A DNA stretch of 64,000 bases from an uncultured Oscillospiraceae bacterium (GTDB taxonomy: Bacteria; Bacillota; Clostridia; Oscillospirales; Oscillospiraceae): contig CAJTYK010000004.1 of the NCBI GenBank assembly GCA_910584285.1, forward strand, positions 13,563 through 77,562, written 5' to 3'. A program made the position numbers and the translations under genes. The notes under the pieces are model-generated. The model did not search any database and was not told where the DNA came from. It worked only from the letters and a program-made list of their open reading frames with translations. This document shows, piece after piece, positions 15,081 through 26,877 of the stretch. Within the stretch, counting starts at the first letter, position 1. Every line of letters begins with the position of its first letter.

Positions 15081-15827
15081 TTTCTTGTTCCGCACAAACA
15101 CCTGAGTGCCCTGGTACTTGGCGTTGTGCCGCTCGTCGATCTCGAAGCCGTCCAGGGCGGCGATGAACTTGGACAGCTTGGCAAAGCCGTAGTTCCGGGC
15201 GTCGAAGTCGGGCTGCTTCTTGATCAGCAGGGTGCCCAGATCGCCCAGATAGGCGTAGCCGTCCTCGTCCGCCAGATCCTCCACCGACTGGGCGATGAGC
15301 TCCTGCACCGACAGGTCGGAGGACTCCGCCGGACTGGGGGCCTTTTTCTTGGAGCTCTTGCCGGCGGGGGCGGGGGGCTGGGGCTTTTCCGCCGCCTTCA
15401 GGGACTCGATGTACACAAATTTGTCGCAGGCCACGATGAAGGGCTTGGGGGTCTTTTTCTCCCCCATGCCGTACACCTTCATCCCCGCCTCCCGCAGCCG
15501 GGTGGCAAGGCGGGTGAAGTCGCTGTCGCTGGACACCAGCACGAAGCCGCCGCAGTTGCCGGAGTAGAGGATGTCCATGGCGTCGATGATCATGGCCGAG
15601 TCGGTGGCGTTCTTGCCGGTGGTGTAGCTGTACTGCTGGAAGGGGGTGATGGCGTGCTCCAGCAGCAGGGGCTTCCAGCTGCCCATGTTGGGGGCCGTCC
15701 AGTCGCCGTAGATGCGCTTGATGGTGGCCGCGCCGTACACCGCCACCTCCGCCATGATCTCCCGCAGGGCGGTGCGGGGGGCGTTGTCCGCGTCGATGAG
15801 GACGGCCAGGCGCAGTTCGTTTTCCAT
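15078..15827 (-). CDS. NYN-domain ribonuclease-like protein with LOTUS domain
   Basis: Residues 5-140 form a NYN (PIN-like) domain: LAVLIDADNAPRTALREIM, YGDWTAPN, TGKNATDSAMIIDAMDILYS and FVLVSSDSDFTRLATRLREA, carrying the conserved Asp residues that bind metal. After a Pro/Ser/Lys linker (150-175), residues 178-249 match an OST-HTH/LOTUS fold (DLSVQELIAQSVEDLADEDG; PDFDARNYGFAKLSKFIAAL), which binds RNA, often G-quadruplex RNA. This points to an RNA-processing enzyme. Start 15827 (MENELRL) follows AAGGAG by nine bases. Confidence 0.88.
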   Translation of the reverse strand: MENELRLAVLIDADNAPRTALREIMAEVAVYGAATIKRIYGDWTAPNMGSWKPLLLEHAITPFQQYSYTTGKNATDSAMIIDAMDILYSGNCGGFVLVSSDSDFTRLATRLREAGMKVYGMGEKKTPKPFIVACDKFVYIESLKAAEKPQPPAPAGKSSKKKAPSPAESSDLSVQELIAQSVEDLADEDGYAYLGDLGTLLIKKQPDFDARNYGFAKLSKFIAALDGFEIDERHNAKYQGTQVFVRNKK

Positions 15828-15932
15828 GGTTAGTACGCTCCTTTCCCTGCCCACCGGGGGCGTCAGGGGTAGTATATCATAGGTCGGGGGGAAATTTCCG
15901 GCGAAATTGCCGCGTGGTGCCAGCGGCTTCCC

Positions 15933-16580
15933 TCATCGGGCGTCCTCCGGCCCGTCCTCCGCCGCCAGCTCGTCCAGGTATTTGTACACCGTGTACCGGG
16001 ACACGCCTAAGCGCCCCGCCACATAGGGCACCGACTTGCGGTAGGAGAAGGCGCTGCGCTGGCGCAGCAGGGCGATGACCTTCAGCCGATCCGCCTTGGT
16101 CAGCGCGTCCAGCGGCTTGCCCAGGGCGGCCACGCACTGGTCGAACAGGTCGGCCAGCTGCCGGGAGTCCCCGGGCTGCCACAGGGCGGTGCGCAGGTCG
16201 GCCTGGGCGCTCATGAGGTCGGCTAAAATCCGGTTGGCAAACACCAGGGAGGTGTAGTCGAAGTTGATGCCCAGGGCCAGGTTGTAGTCCTCGCCGATCA
16301 TGTGGAAGGTGGAGGATTTGGTCTGCCGCCCGTCGGGGGTGACGGCGGCCAGGTTCACCTGATCGGTGGTGGCCGCCTGCTCGTCCAGCTCCAGGCCGAT
16401 GCCCATAATGTCCATGGTGGAGCCCACCTCCCGGCCGGACACGTGGCCGTTGTAGATGGACAGGATGGGGTGGGTGGGCACCCCCATATCGTGCACCAGC
16501 GTCTCACAGGAGGATCCGAACATCTCCGCGATCCCCCGGGCGGCGCGATCCAGAAATTCAAAGGCCTGCTCCCGGGTCAT
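15933..16580 (-). CDS. YheO/DauR-type transcriptional regulator
   Basis: Residues 5-115 match the YheO PAS-like domain (FGSSCETLVHDMGVPTHPIL, SIYNGHVSGREVGSTMDI, ALGINFDYTSL), and residues 165-210 a DauR-type HTH (VIALLRQRSAFSYRKSVPYV, AGRLGVSRYTVYKYL). Relatives respond to amino acids or small ligands; DauR controls D-arginine catabolism. No catabolic operon lies next to it, so its target is unknown. ATG 16580 is preferred because GGAGG lies about 10 bases upstream; the upstream GTG would sit on top of that site. Confidence 0.85.
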   Translation of the reverse strand: MTREQAFEFLDRAARGIAEMFGSSCETLVHDMGVPTHPILSIYNGHVSGREVGSTMDIMGIGLELDEQAATTDQVNLAAVTPDGRQTKSSTFHMIGEDYNLALGINFDYTSLVFANRILADLMSAQADLRTALWQPGDSRQLADLFDQCVAALGKPLDALTKADRLKVIALLRQRSAFSYRKSVPYVAGRLGVSRYTVYKYLDELAAEDGPEDAR

Positions 16581-16618
16581 AGCCTGACACACCTCCGCAA
16601 CAGTTTGTCAATGGCTCT

Positions 16619-16647
16619 ATTGTACTCCCGTTCCGGGCAAAAGGCAA
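16619..16647 (-). promoter_or_regulatory. Promoter of the YheO-type regulator
   Basis: On the minus strand TTGCCT and TACAAT are separated by 17 bases. The start codon is about 40 bases downstream. Confidence 0.6.
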
Positions 16648-16773
16648 GAAAAATCCCCTGTCAGCCCCTCCTCTTTATTTACAATTTCCTCTTTTTTCTT
16701 CCCCACGCTTGTGATATACTGTACCGAGTTAAATTGGGTTTTTATACTTTAATGATAGAAAGGACGCAACGCT

Positions 16774-19557
<2,784 letters not shown>

Positions 19558-19559
19558 TC

Positions 19560-19639
19560 CTGTAGGGGCGGATATCATCCGCCCGCGTCCACACAAACGC
19601 TCTCTGGTATTTGCGGGCGGATGATATCCGCCCCTACAG
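19560..19639. repeat. Nested palindromic repeat (REP/MITE-like)
   Basis: A 27-base arm (19560-19586) is repeated as a perfect inverted copy at 19613-19639, separated by 26 bases. Each arm is also a palindrome itself, GGGCGGAT-ATC-ATCCGCCC, so either one large or two small hairpins can form. It fills the gap between secA and pgeF almost completely and has no T tract. This looks like a REP-type or miniature mobile repeat; only this copy was noticed in the window. Confidence 0.85.
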
Positions 19640-19655
19640 CGAAAAGGAAGTGCCT

Positions 19656-20468
19656 ATGAATATCATCGAGCAGACCCAAAACGGCGTCGTCTATTTCCAG
19701 ACCGACGGCATCGCCGCCGCCGGGGGCGTGGCCCACGGCTTCTCCACCCGGCTGGGCGGCGTGTCGGAGGGGATGTGGGAATCCCTGAACCTGGGCGTGG
19801 GCCGGGGGGACGACCCCGACCACGTCCGGGAGAACTACCGCCGCTTCTTTGCCGCCGCCGGGGTGAAGCCCGGAAAGGTGGCCATGACCAACCAGGTGCA
19901 CGGCGGCGTGGTACGCACCGTCACCACCGCCGATCTCCATGACAATCCCTGCGACAAGGCGGGGTATGAGGCGGACGGGCTGATGACCGACCTGCCCGGG
20001 GTGGCGCTCATCGTCTACTCCGCCGACTGCATCCCCATTTTGTTTTATGACCCGGTGCGGCGGGTGATTGCCGCCGTCCACGCGGGCTGGCGGGGCACCG
20101 CCGCGGGCATCGCCACCGCCGCCGTCCAGCGGATGGAATCGGTGTACGGCAGCGAGCGGGGGGACATCCTGGCCGCCATCGGCCCGGGCATCGGCCCCGA
20201 CTGCTTCGAGACCCACGAGGATGTGCCCAACGCCATGACCGCCGCGCTGTCCACCGCCGTCCTTCAGCACATCAAAATCAAGGAGAACGGCAAGTTCGCC
20301 GTGGATCTGAAGGCCATCAACGCCATGCGGCTGGAGCAGGCGGGGCTGGAGCCCGCCCACATCGCCGTCAGCGATCTCTGCACCGCCTGCCACCCCGAGA
20401 AATTCTGGAGCCACCGGATCCAGGGCACCAACCGGGGCTCCATGGCCGCCGTCATTCAGCTGCAATGA
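19656..20468 (+). CDS. pgeF: Peptidoglycan editing factor PgeF
   Basis: The 270-aa protein belongs to the YfiH/YlmD multicopper-oxidase-like (Cu-ox_4) family. Conserved features are HGFSTRLGGVSEGMWESLNL, TNQVHGGVV, YSADCIPILFYDP with the metal-binding Cys, VHAGWRGTAAGIA with its His, and GPGIGPDCFE. PgeF removes misplaced L-Ser from the muropeptide stem in place of L-Ala. Start 19656 follows AAGGAAG; the in-frame extension upstream lies inside the palindromic repeat. Its stop overlaps the start of the next gene by four bases (ATGA). Confidence 0.92.
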   Translation: MNIIEQTQNGVVYFQTDGIAAAGGVAHGFSTRLGGVSEGMWESLNLGVGRGDDPDHVRENYRRFFAAAGVKPGKVAMTNQVHGGVVRTVTTADLHDNPCDKAGYEADGLMTDLPGVALIVYSADCIPILFYDPVRRVIAAVHAGWRGTAAGIATAAVQRMESVYGSERGDILAAIGPGIGPDCFETHEDVPNAMTAALSTAVLQHIKIKENGKFAVDLKAINAMRLEQAGLEPAHIAVSDLCTACHPEKFWSHRIQGTNRGSMAAVIQLQ

Positions 20469-22018
20469 GGCGGACCAGACCGTTCCTGGCCCTGTGCCTG
20501 TGCGCCCTGCTGGCCTTGTCCGGCTGCGGGGAGCCGGAGCCCTTGCCCTCCCCTACCGCCACGCCGGAGCCTACCCCCAGTCCCACCGCCCAGCCCCCCG
20601 CCCGGTTCAGCCTGGGCTGGGATCCCGCCGCCTCCCTCCACCCCATCACCGGGGAGAGCCAGGTGAACCAGGAGCTGACGGGGCTGGTGTACCAGGGGCT
20701 GTATGAGCTGGACAACACCTTCACCCCCCGGCCCGTGCTGGCCCAGTCCGCCGCGGTCAGCGAGGATGGGCTCACCTGGACGTTTACCCTGAAATCCGGG
20801 GCGGTGTTCTCTGACGGCACGCCCCTCACCGCCGCCCACGGGGCGGCGTCGCTGAACGCCGCCCGGGCCGCCCCCCTCTACGCCCCCCGGTTGGTGGGGC
20901 TCACCGGGGCGGCGGCGGGGGAGGACGGAGCGTTGATCGTCACCCTGTCCGCCCCCAACGGCAATCTGCCCGCCCTGCTGGACGTGCCCATCGTGCTGGA
21001 GCAGCCGGAGGGCGCCGCCCCCCTGGGTACGGGATACTACTGCTATGAGCAGTCGGGGGAGCAGCTGCTGCTCCGGGCCAATCCCCACAACCCCTCCGCC
21101 TCCGCCCTGCCCTATGACGCCATCCCGCTGACGCCGGCCTCCGACGCCGCGTCCCGGATCGCCGCCTTTGACAGCGGGGAGGTGTCCTGCGTCACCACCG
21201 ACTTCACCTCCCCCTACGCCCTGGGCTACTCCAGCAGCTACGAGGCCACCGACTTCCCCACCACCACCCTGCTGTATGTGGGCTTCCAGGCCGGCGGCGG
21301 GATGTGTCGCTCCCCTCTGGTGCGGCGGGCCTTCTCCATGGCCCTGGATCGGCAGGAGGCGGTGCGACTGGATCTGTCCGGCCACGGGGATGGGGCCTGC
21401 CTGCCCGTCTCCCCCCTGTCCGGGGAGTACGGCCAGACCGCCGCGGACGCCCTGGCCTATGATCTGGAACAGGCCGCCGCCCTGCTGGAGGAGGCGGGCT
21501 ATGAAAAAAAGGAGGACGGCCTGCTGTACGACCGCCGGGATCCGGCAGAGGTCACCCTGTTGGTGAACAGCGACAACGACGCGCGGCAAGCCATCGCCAA
21601 CCGGCTGGCCCGGGCTCTGGAGGAGCTGGGGGTGACGGTGACGGTAACCCGCCTGCCCTGGAGCGGCTACACCGCCGCCCTGGAGAAGGGGGACTTCGAC
21701 CTGTACCTGGGGGAGGTGCGCCTCACCGGGGACTTCGACCCCACCGCCCTGCTGGCCGGGGAGCTGAACTACGGCGGGTTCTACAGCGAGGAGCTGTCCG
21801 CCCGGCTGGCCCAGTGGAAGGCCGCCCGGGGGGAGGGGCGGGCCCAGGCCGCCAACGCCCTATGGGAGCAGTTCGCCCAGGAGGCGCCCATCGCCCCGGT
21901 GTGCTTCAAACGGGGCTCCCTGTTGATGCGGTGGGGGATGGCCGCCAATCTGACCCCCACCCGGGCCAACCCCTATTATCAGATGGATCAGTGGATCACC
22001 ACGGGATATGGCCGGTGA
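20465..22018 (+). CDS. Peptide/nickel-type ABC substrate-binding lipoprotein (family 5)
   Basis: The protein has a signal peptide ending in a lipobox, LALSGC (Cys21), followed by a Pro/Thr/Ser-rich linker and the SBP_bac_5 fold: NQELTGLVYQGLYELDN, EDGLTWTFTLKSGAVFSDGT and YYCYEQSG. The length, 517 aa, fits oligopeptide-binding proteins. It would bind peptides outside the membrane. No permease or ATPase gene accompanies it; instead it overlaps pgeF by four bases, which suggests a link to cell-wall peptide handling (inference). The AAGAGG-type site is weak because translation is coupled. Confidence 0.85.
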   Translation: MRRTRPFLALCLCALLALSGCGEPEPLPSPTATPEPTPSPTAQPPARFSLGWDPAASLHPITGESQVNQELTGLVYQGLYELDNTFTPRPVLAQSAAVSEDGLTWTFTLKSGAVFSDGTPLTAAHGAASLNAARAAPLYAPRLVGLTGAAAGEDGALIVTLSAPNGNLPALLDVPIVLEQPEGAAPLGTGYYCYEQSGEQLLLRANPHNPSASALPYDAIPLTPASDAASRIAAFDSGEVSCVTTDFTSPYALGYSSSYEATDFPTTTLLYVGFQAGGGMCRSPLVRRAFSMALDRQEAVRLDLSGHGDGACLPVSPLSGEYGQTAADALAYDLEQAAALLEEAGYEKKEDGLLYDRRDPAEVTLLVNSDNDARQAIANRLARALEELGVTVTVTRLPWSGYTAALEKGDFDLYLGEVRLTGDFDPTALLAGELNYGGFYSEELSARLAQWKAARGEGRAQAANALWEQFAQEAPIAPVCFKRGSLLMRWGMAANLTPTRANPYYQMDQWITTGYGR

Positions 22019-22090
22019 GCCGGCACAAGCCCGGGCCGCTGTCCCGATACACAGACCCGGCTCCGTTCCGGGAAAAGGAGAGAATCACCA

Positions 22091-25000
22091 ATGAGTGAGA
22101 CGGTAAACCAGGTATTCCGTTGTTATGCCCGCAAGCGCCCCGGCTTTGACGTGGAGGCCCGCGCGCTGCTGAATCAGCTCCGGGGGCAGCTGGGCGTGGG
22201 GCAGCTGGAGGAGGTGTCCATCCTCCACCGCTATGACGTGGAGGGGGTCTCCCGAGGGGTCTTTGAGCAGGCCAGGGGCATCGTGTTCTCCGAGCCCCAG
22301 GTGGACGACGTGTTTGACGAGGACGACCCCTCCCCCCGCCCGCCGGAGTACACCCTGGCGGTGGAGGCCCTGCCGGGGCAGTTCGATCAGCGGGCGGACT
22401 CCGCCGCCCAGTGCATCCAGCTCCTGGCCGGGGTGGAGCGGCCCCGGGTGGCCTGCGCCACCATCTATCACTTCTACGCCGCCCAGGGGGCGCTGTCCCA
22501 GGCGGATCGGGACAAGATCAAGAGCTACCTCATCAACCCGGTGGAGTGCCGGGAGGCGTCCCTGGACAAGCCGGACACCCTGATGCGGGAGTACGCCGCG
22601 CCCGCCATGGTGGAGACGCTGGACGGCTTCACCGAGCTGTCTGGAGAGGAGCTGGCCGCCCTGCTGGACAAGCTGGGGCTGGCCATGGATCTGGACGATC
22701 TGAAGTTCCTGCAAGGCTACTTCCGGGACTGGGAGCGCCGGGATCCCACCATCACCGAGGTGCGGGTGGTGGACACCTACTGGTCGGATCACTGCCGCCA
22801 CACCACCTTCTCCACCCATTTGAAGGAAATCCAGATCGAGGATCCCAGGGTGCAGAGCGCCTATGAGCGCTATCTGGCCGCCCGGGAGGAGGTCTACGGC
22901 CCCGAGAAGGCGAAAAAGCGCCCCCAGACCCTGATGGACATCGCCACCATCGGCGCCAAGGTGCTGAAAAAGCGGGGGGAGCTGCCCGAGCTGGACGAGA
23001 GCGAGGAAATCAACGCCTGCTCCATCCACGTCCCCGCCGTGGTGGACGGGGAGGAGCAGGACTGGCTACTCATGTTCAAAAACGAGACCCATAACCACCC
23101 CACCGAGATCGAGCCCTTCGGCGGCGCGGCCACCTGCATCGGCGGGTGCATCCGGGATCCCCTGTCCGGCCGGGCCTACGTCCACCAGGCCATGCGGGTC
23201 ACCGGGGGCGGCGATCCCACGGTTCCCCTCTCTGATACCTTGGAGGGCAAGCTGCCCCAGCGGAAGATCGCCCAGACCGCCGCCGCGGGCTACTCCTCCT
23301 ACGGCAACCAGATCGGGCTGGCCACTGGCCACGTGGCGGAGCTCTACCACCCTGGGTATATTGCCAAGCGGCTGGAGTGCGGCGCGGTGGTGGCCGCCGC
23401 CCCCGCCAGCCATGTGCGCCGGGAGCGCCCCGCCCCCGGGGACGTGGTGATCCTGCTGGGCGGCCGCACCGGCCGGGACGGCATCGGCGGGGCCACCGGC
23501 TCCTCCAAAAGCCACAACAAGAAGTCGCTGGCGACGATGGCCAGCGAGGTGCAGAAGGGCAACGCCCCCGAGGAGCGCAAGCTCCAGCGGTTCTTCCGCC
23601 GAGAGGACGTGTCCCGGATGATCAAACGGTGCAACGACTTCGGCGCGGGGGGCGTGTCCGTGGCCATCGGCGAGCTGGCCGACGGGCTGGCCATCGACCT
23701 GGACGCGGTGCGGAAAAAGTACGACGGCCTGGACGGCACGGAGCTGGCTATCTCCGAGAGCCAGGAGCGGATGGCGGTGGTGGTGGCCCCCGAGGACGAG
23801 GAGCTGTTCATCTCCCTGGCCGAGGCGGCGGAGAACCTGGAGGCCTACCGGGTGGCGGTGGTGACGGAGAGCCCCCGGATGGTGATGAAATGGAAGGGAC
23901 AGGTCATCGCGGATCTGAGCCGGGAGTTTTTGAACACCAACGGCGCGGTGAAGCGGGCCCGGGTGTCCGTGCCCAATGCTGAAAAGACAGGGGAGTTTGC
24001 CATTTCCCTTGTCTGTAGACCGGAGGACGCGGAAATACTGGAGGACGGGTCGCTGTACTGGTCTACCTCCACGACCTGCCGCGTCCGGGCCGACATGGGC
24101 GCGCCCCGGTTCCACAGCCTGCGGGAGATGGCGGCCAGTTTGAAGTGCGCCTCCCGCCGGGGGCTGGTGGAGCGGTTCGATGGCTCCATCGGCGCGGGCT
24201 CGGTGCTCATGCCCTTCGGCGGCAAATATCAGACTACCCCCGCCCAGGCCATGGCGGCGCTGCTGCCCACCATGCCGGGGGAGGAGACGGATCAGGCCAG
24301 CGTCATGGCCTGGGGCTGCGACCCGGACTGGCTGAGCGCCGATCCCTTCGCGGGGGCCCGGGCCAGCGTCACCGTCTCCCTGGCCAAGATCGTGGCGGCG
24401 GGGGCGGATTACCATGACGCCTACCTCACCATGCAGGAATTTTTCGAGAAGCTGCGGGACGACCCCGCCCGCTGGGGCAAGCCCTTTGCCGCCCTGCTGG
24501 GGGCGCTGGACGCCCAGCTCAAATACGGCTGCGCCGCCATTGGCGGCAAGGACTCCATGTCCGGCTCCTTCCTGGATCTGGACGTGCCCCCCACCCTGAT
24601 CTCCTTCGCCATAGCCCCCGTCAAGGCCGGGGACGTGCTCTCTCCCGAGTTCAAGGGGGCGGGGCACCCAGTGTATGTGTTCGCGGGCGGCCCGAAGGAT
24701 CCGTCTGCGTGGGACGCCTTCCACAAGCTGGCCCAGGAGGGAAAGGTATGCGCCGCCTGGGCGGTGGAGCACAGCGTGGCCGAGGGCCTGATGAAGATGT
24801 CCTTCGGCAACCGGATCGGCTTCGCCGCCGACCGGTCGGTGCCTTTGGGTTGGTACGCCCCTGCCCAGGGCAGCATGATCGCGGAACTGACCGGCGATGT
24901 GGATATCCCCAATGTCATCCGCCTGGGTGTGACGACCGAGGAGCCCACCGTTACGCTGTACCACAGCGGGGACTGGCCCAGCTGCCCCAAGGGGGAGGAT

Positions 25001-25939
25001 TCCGCCCCCATCGACGAACTGCTGGCGCTGAACGAGCAGACGCTGGAGGAGGTCTACCCCACAAAAGCAGGCACCTCCGAGGCGGTGGAGCCCATCGCCT
25101 GGGATCGCCGCTCCCCTGCCGTGTTCGACGGCGAGATCGCCCGGCCCCGGGTGGTCATACCCGTGTTCCCCGGCACCAACTGCGAGTATGACAGCGTGCG
25201 CGCCTGCCTGCGGGCGGGGATGGACGCGGAGACGGTGGTGATCCGCAACCTCACCCCCCAGGCGCTGGCCGATTCCGCCCTGGAGCTGGAGCACGCCATC
25301 AAGAACGCCCAGATTGTGTTCCTCCCCGGCGGTTTCTCCGGCGGCGACGAGCCGGAGGGCTCCGCCAAGCTGATTGTGTCCTTCTTCCGCAACCCCCGGC
25401 TGACGGACGCGGTGCACGACCTGCTCAAGCACCGGGACGGGCTGATGCTGGGTATCTGCAACGGCTTCCAGGCGCTGGTGAAGCTGGGGCTGCTGCCCTG
25501 GGGCGAGATCCGGCCCACGGACGAGCACAGCCCCACCCTGACCTATAACCTCATCGGGCGGCATCAGAGCCGGTACGTCACCACCCGGGTGTGCTCGGTG
25601 AAATCCCCGTGGATGCTGCTCAGCCATGTGGGCGACCTCCACACCATCCCCGTGTCCCACGGCGAGGGCCGGTTTGTGGCTCCACGGGACGTGCTGGATC
25701 AGCTCATCGCCGACGGGCAGGTGGCCACCCAATACGTGGACGTCGCCGGCGTGCCCTCCATGGACAGCGCGGCCAACCCCAATGGCTCGATGTGCGCCAT
25801 CGAAGGGATCTTCTCCCCCGACGGCCGGGTGTTTGGAAAGATGGGCCACAGCGAGCGGCGGGGGCAGTTTGTGGCGAAAAATATCCCCGGGGACAAGCTC
25901 CAGCCCATTTTTGAGTCCGGGGCGCTGTATTTCCGGTAA
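22091..25939 (+). CDS. purL: Phosphoribosylformylglycinamidine synthase, single-chain
   Basis: This 1282-aa enzyme makes FGAM from FGAR, glutamine and ATP in purine synthesis. It fuses the synthetase halves and the glutaminase that many Firmicutes keep as PurL, PurQ and PurS. Visible are YWSDHCRHTTF, FKNETHNHPTEIEPFGGAAT and NDFGAGGVSVAIGELADGL in the synthetase, and VVIPVFPGTNCEYDS, FLPGGFSGGDE and GICNGFQALVKLGLLP in the glutaminase, where GICNG holds the nucleophile Cys; a HGEGR His and late Glu complete the triad. GAGAATC and AAAAGGAG lie upstream of the ATG. It stands alone, without other pur genes nearby. Confidence 0.95.
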   Translation: MSETVNQVFRCYARKRPGFDVEARALLNQLRGQLGVGQLEEVSILHRYDVEGVSRGVFEQARGIVFSEPQVDDVFDEDDPSPRPPEYTLAVEALPGQFDQRADSAAQCIQLLAGVERPRVACATIYHFYAAQGALSQADRDKIKSYLINPVECREASLDKPDTLMREYAAPAMVETLDGFTELSGEELAALLDKLGLAMDLDDLKFLQGYFRDWERRDPTITEVRVVDTYWSDHCRHTTFSTHLKEIQIEDPRVQSAYERYLAAREEVYGPEKAKKRPQTLMDIATIGAKVLKKRGELPELDESEEINACSIHVPAVVDGEEQDWLLMFKNETHNHPTEIEPFGGAATCIGGCIRDPLSGRAYVHQAMRVTGGGDPTVPLSDTLEGKLPQRKIAQTAAAGYSSYGNQIGLATGHVAELYHPGYIAKRLECGAVVAAAPASHVRRERPAPGDVVILLGGRTGRDGIGGATGSSKSHNKKSLATMASEVQKGNAPEERKLQRFFRREDVSRMIKRCNDFGAGGVSVAIGELADGLAIDLDAVRKKYDGLDGTELAISESQERMAVVVAPEDEELFISLAEAAENLEAYRVAVVTESPRMVMKWKGQVIADLSREFLNTNGAVKRARVSVPNAEKTGEFAISLVCRPEDAEILEDGSLYWSTSTTCRVRADMGAPRFHSLREMAASLKCASRRGLVERFDGSIGAGSVLMPFGGKYQTTPAQAMAALLPTMPGEETDQASVMAWGCDPDWLSADPFAGARASVTVSLAKIVAAGADYHDAYLTMQEFFEKLRDDPARWGKPFAALLGALDAQLKYGCAAIGGKDSMSGSFLDLDVPPTLISFAIAPVKAGDVLSPEFKGAGHPVYVFAGGPKDPSAWDAFHKLAQEGKVCAAWAVEHSVAEGLMKMSFGNRIGFAADRSVPLGWYAPAQGSMIAELTGDVDIPNVIRLGVTTEEPTVTLYHSGDWPSCPKGEDSAPIDELLALNEQTLEEVYPTKAGTSEAVEPIAWDRRSPAVFDGEIARPRVVIPVFPGTNCEYDSVRACLRAGMDAETVVIRNLTPQALADSALELEHAIKNAQIVFLPGGFSGGDEPEGSAKLIVSFFRNPRLTDAVHDLLKHRDGLMLGICNGFQALVKLGLLPWGEIRPTDEHSPTLTYNLIGRHQSRYVTTRVCSVKSPWMLLSHVGDLHTIPVSHGEGRFVAPRDVLDQLIADGQVATQYVDVAGVPSMDSAANPNGSMCAIEGIFSPDGRVFGKMGHSERRGQFVAKNIPGDKLQPIFESGALYFR

Positions 25940-26008
25940 GCGCGGGACAGAACTATCTGTTCCGGTGAAAGCGGGCCGTCCTGCCCTACGGGTTGAGGAT
26001 AGGATAGA

Positions 26009-26055
26009 ATCCGGTGCGGGGGCGCATACTACGCGCCTCTGCACCGGATATTTTG
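26009..26055 (+). terminator. Hairpin after purL, probable terminator
   Basis: ATCCGGTGC pairs with GCACCGGAT, with an inner stem GGGGCGC/GCGCCTC, followed by ATTTTG. It lies 70 bases after the purL stop and just before the ribosome binding site of the SDR gene. Confidence 0.65.
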
Positions 26056-26077
26056 ACCGAAAAAAGGGGGAATTCCT

Positions 26078-26809
26078 ATGAAATACGCGCTGATCACCGG
26101 CGGATCCCGGGGGATCGGGGCTGCCGCCGCCCGACTGTTCGCCCGCCGGGGCTGGGGGGTGGCGGTGGGCTACTGCCACAGCGAGGAGCGGGCCCTGGCC
26201 CTGGTGGACGAGCTGTCCGGCCTGGGTGTGCCCGCCCTGGCCGTCCGGGCGGACGTGGCCGAGGAGGGGCAGGTGGAGCAGATGGTTGACAATGTGTTAG
26301 AAAAATTTTGTCAACTTGACATTTTGCTTTGCTCTGCCGGGGTGTCTCATGTGGGGCTGATCAGTCAAATTGACGGGGACGAATGGCGGCGGCTGTTTGC
26401 CGTCAACGTGGACGGGGTGCACCACTGCTGCCGGGCCGTCCTCCCCCATATGCTGGGGCGGAAAAGGGGCTCCATCGTCACCGTATCCTCTATGTGGGGG
26501 CAGGTGGGGGCCTCCTGCGAGGTTGCCTATTCCGCCACCAAGGGGGCGGTGATCGCCTACACCAAGGCCCTGGCCAAGGAGCTTGGCCCCTCCAATATCC
26601 GGGTGAACTGTGTGGCCCCGGGGGTGATTGACACAGAGATGAACGCCCATCTGTCGCCGGACGACCTGGCCGCCCTGGCGGACGAGACCCCCCTGGGCCG
26701 GATCGGAACGGCGGAGGAGGCCGCCGCGGCCGCGGCCTTTCTGGCCTCCGACGAGGCTTCCTTCCTCACGGGGCAGGTGGTGTGTCCCAACGGGGGACTG
26801 GTGGTTTAG
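26078..26809 (+). CDS. SDR-family reductase, probably the EF-P aminopentanone reductase type (YmfI)
   Basis: The 243-aa protein is a classical short-chain dehydrogenase: cofactor motif TGGSRGIG (residues 7-14), then SAG at 86-88, and catalytic Ser138, Tyr151 and Lys155 (SSMWGQVGASCEVAYSATKG). The long motif SSMWGQVGASCEV and the ending TPLGRIGTAEEAAAA fit the Clostridial proteins named elongation factor P 5-aminopentanone reductase, the YmfI step that finishes modification of EF-P. A FabG-like reductase cannot be ruled out. Codons 71-86 are strikingly AT-rich (tta, ttt, caa, ctt, att, ttg, ctt) inside an otherwise GC-rich gene. GGGGG stands nine bases before the ATG. Confidence 0.8.
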   Translation: MKYALITGGSRGIGAAAARLFARRGWGVAVGYCHSEERALALVDELSGLGVPALAVRADVAEEGQVEQMVDNVLEKFCQLDILLCSAGVSHVGLISQIDGDEWRRLFAVNVDGVHHCCRAVLPHMLGRKRGSIVTVSSMWGQVGASCEVAYSATKGAVIAYTKALAKELGPSNIRVNCVAPGVIDTEMNAHLSPDDLAALADETPLGRIGTAEEAAAAAAFLASDEASFLTGQVVCPNGGLVV

Positions 26810-26877
26810 GGACAAATTCCCGTCACAATATCATACAGCCCCGTTGTCCATCCGTGCGCCTTTGTGCAAAATTGCTG

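Noticed and set aside
23066..26179. Antisense open frame of 1037 aa over purL
   Set aside because: Shadow of PurL; no ribosome binding site or domain.
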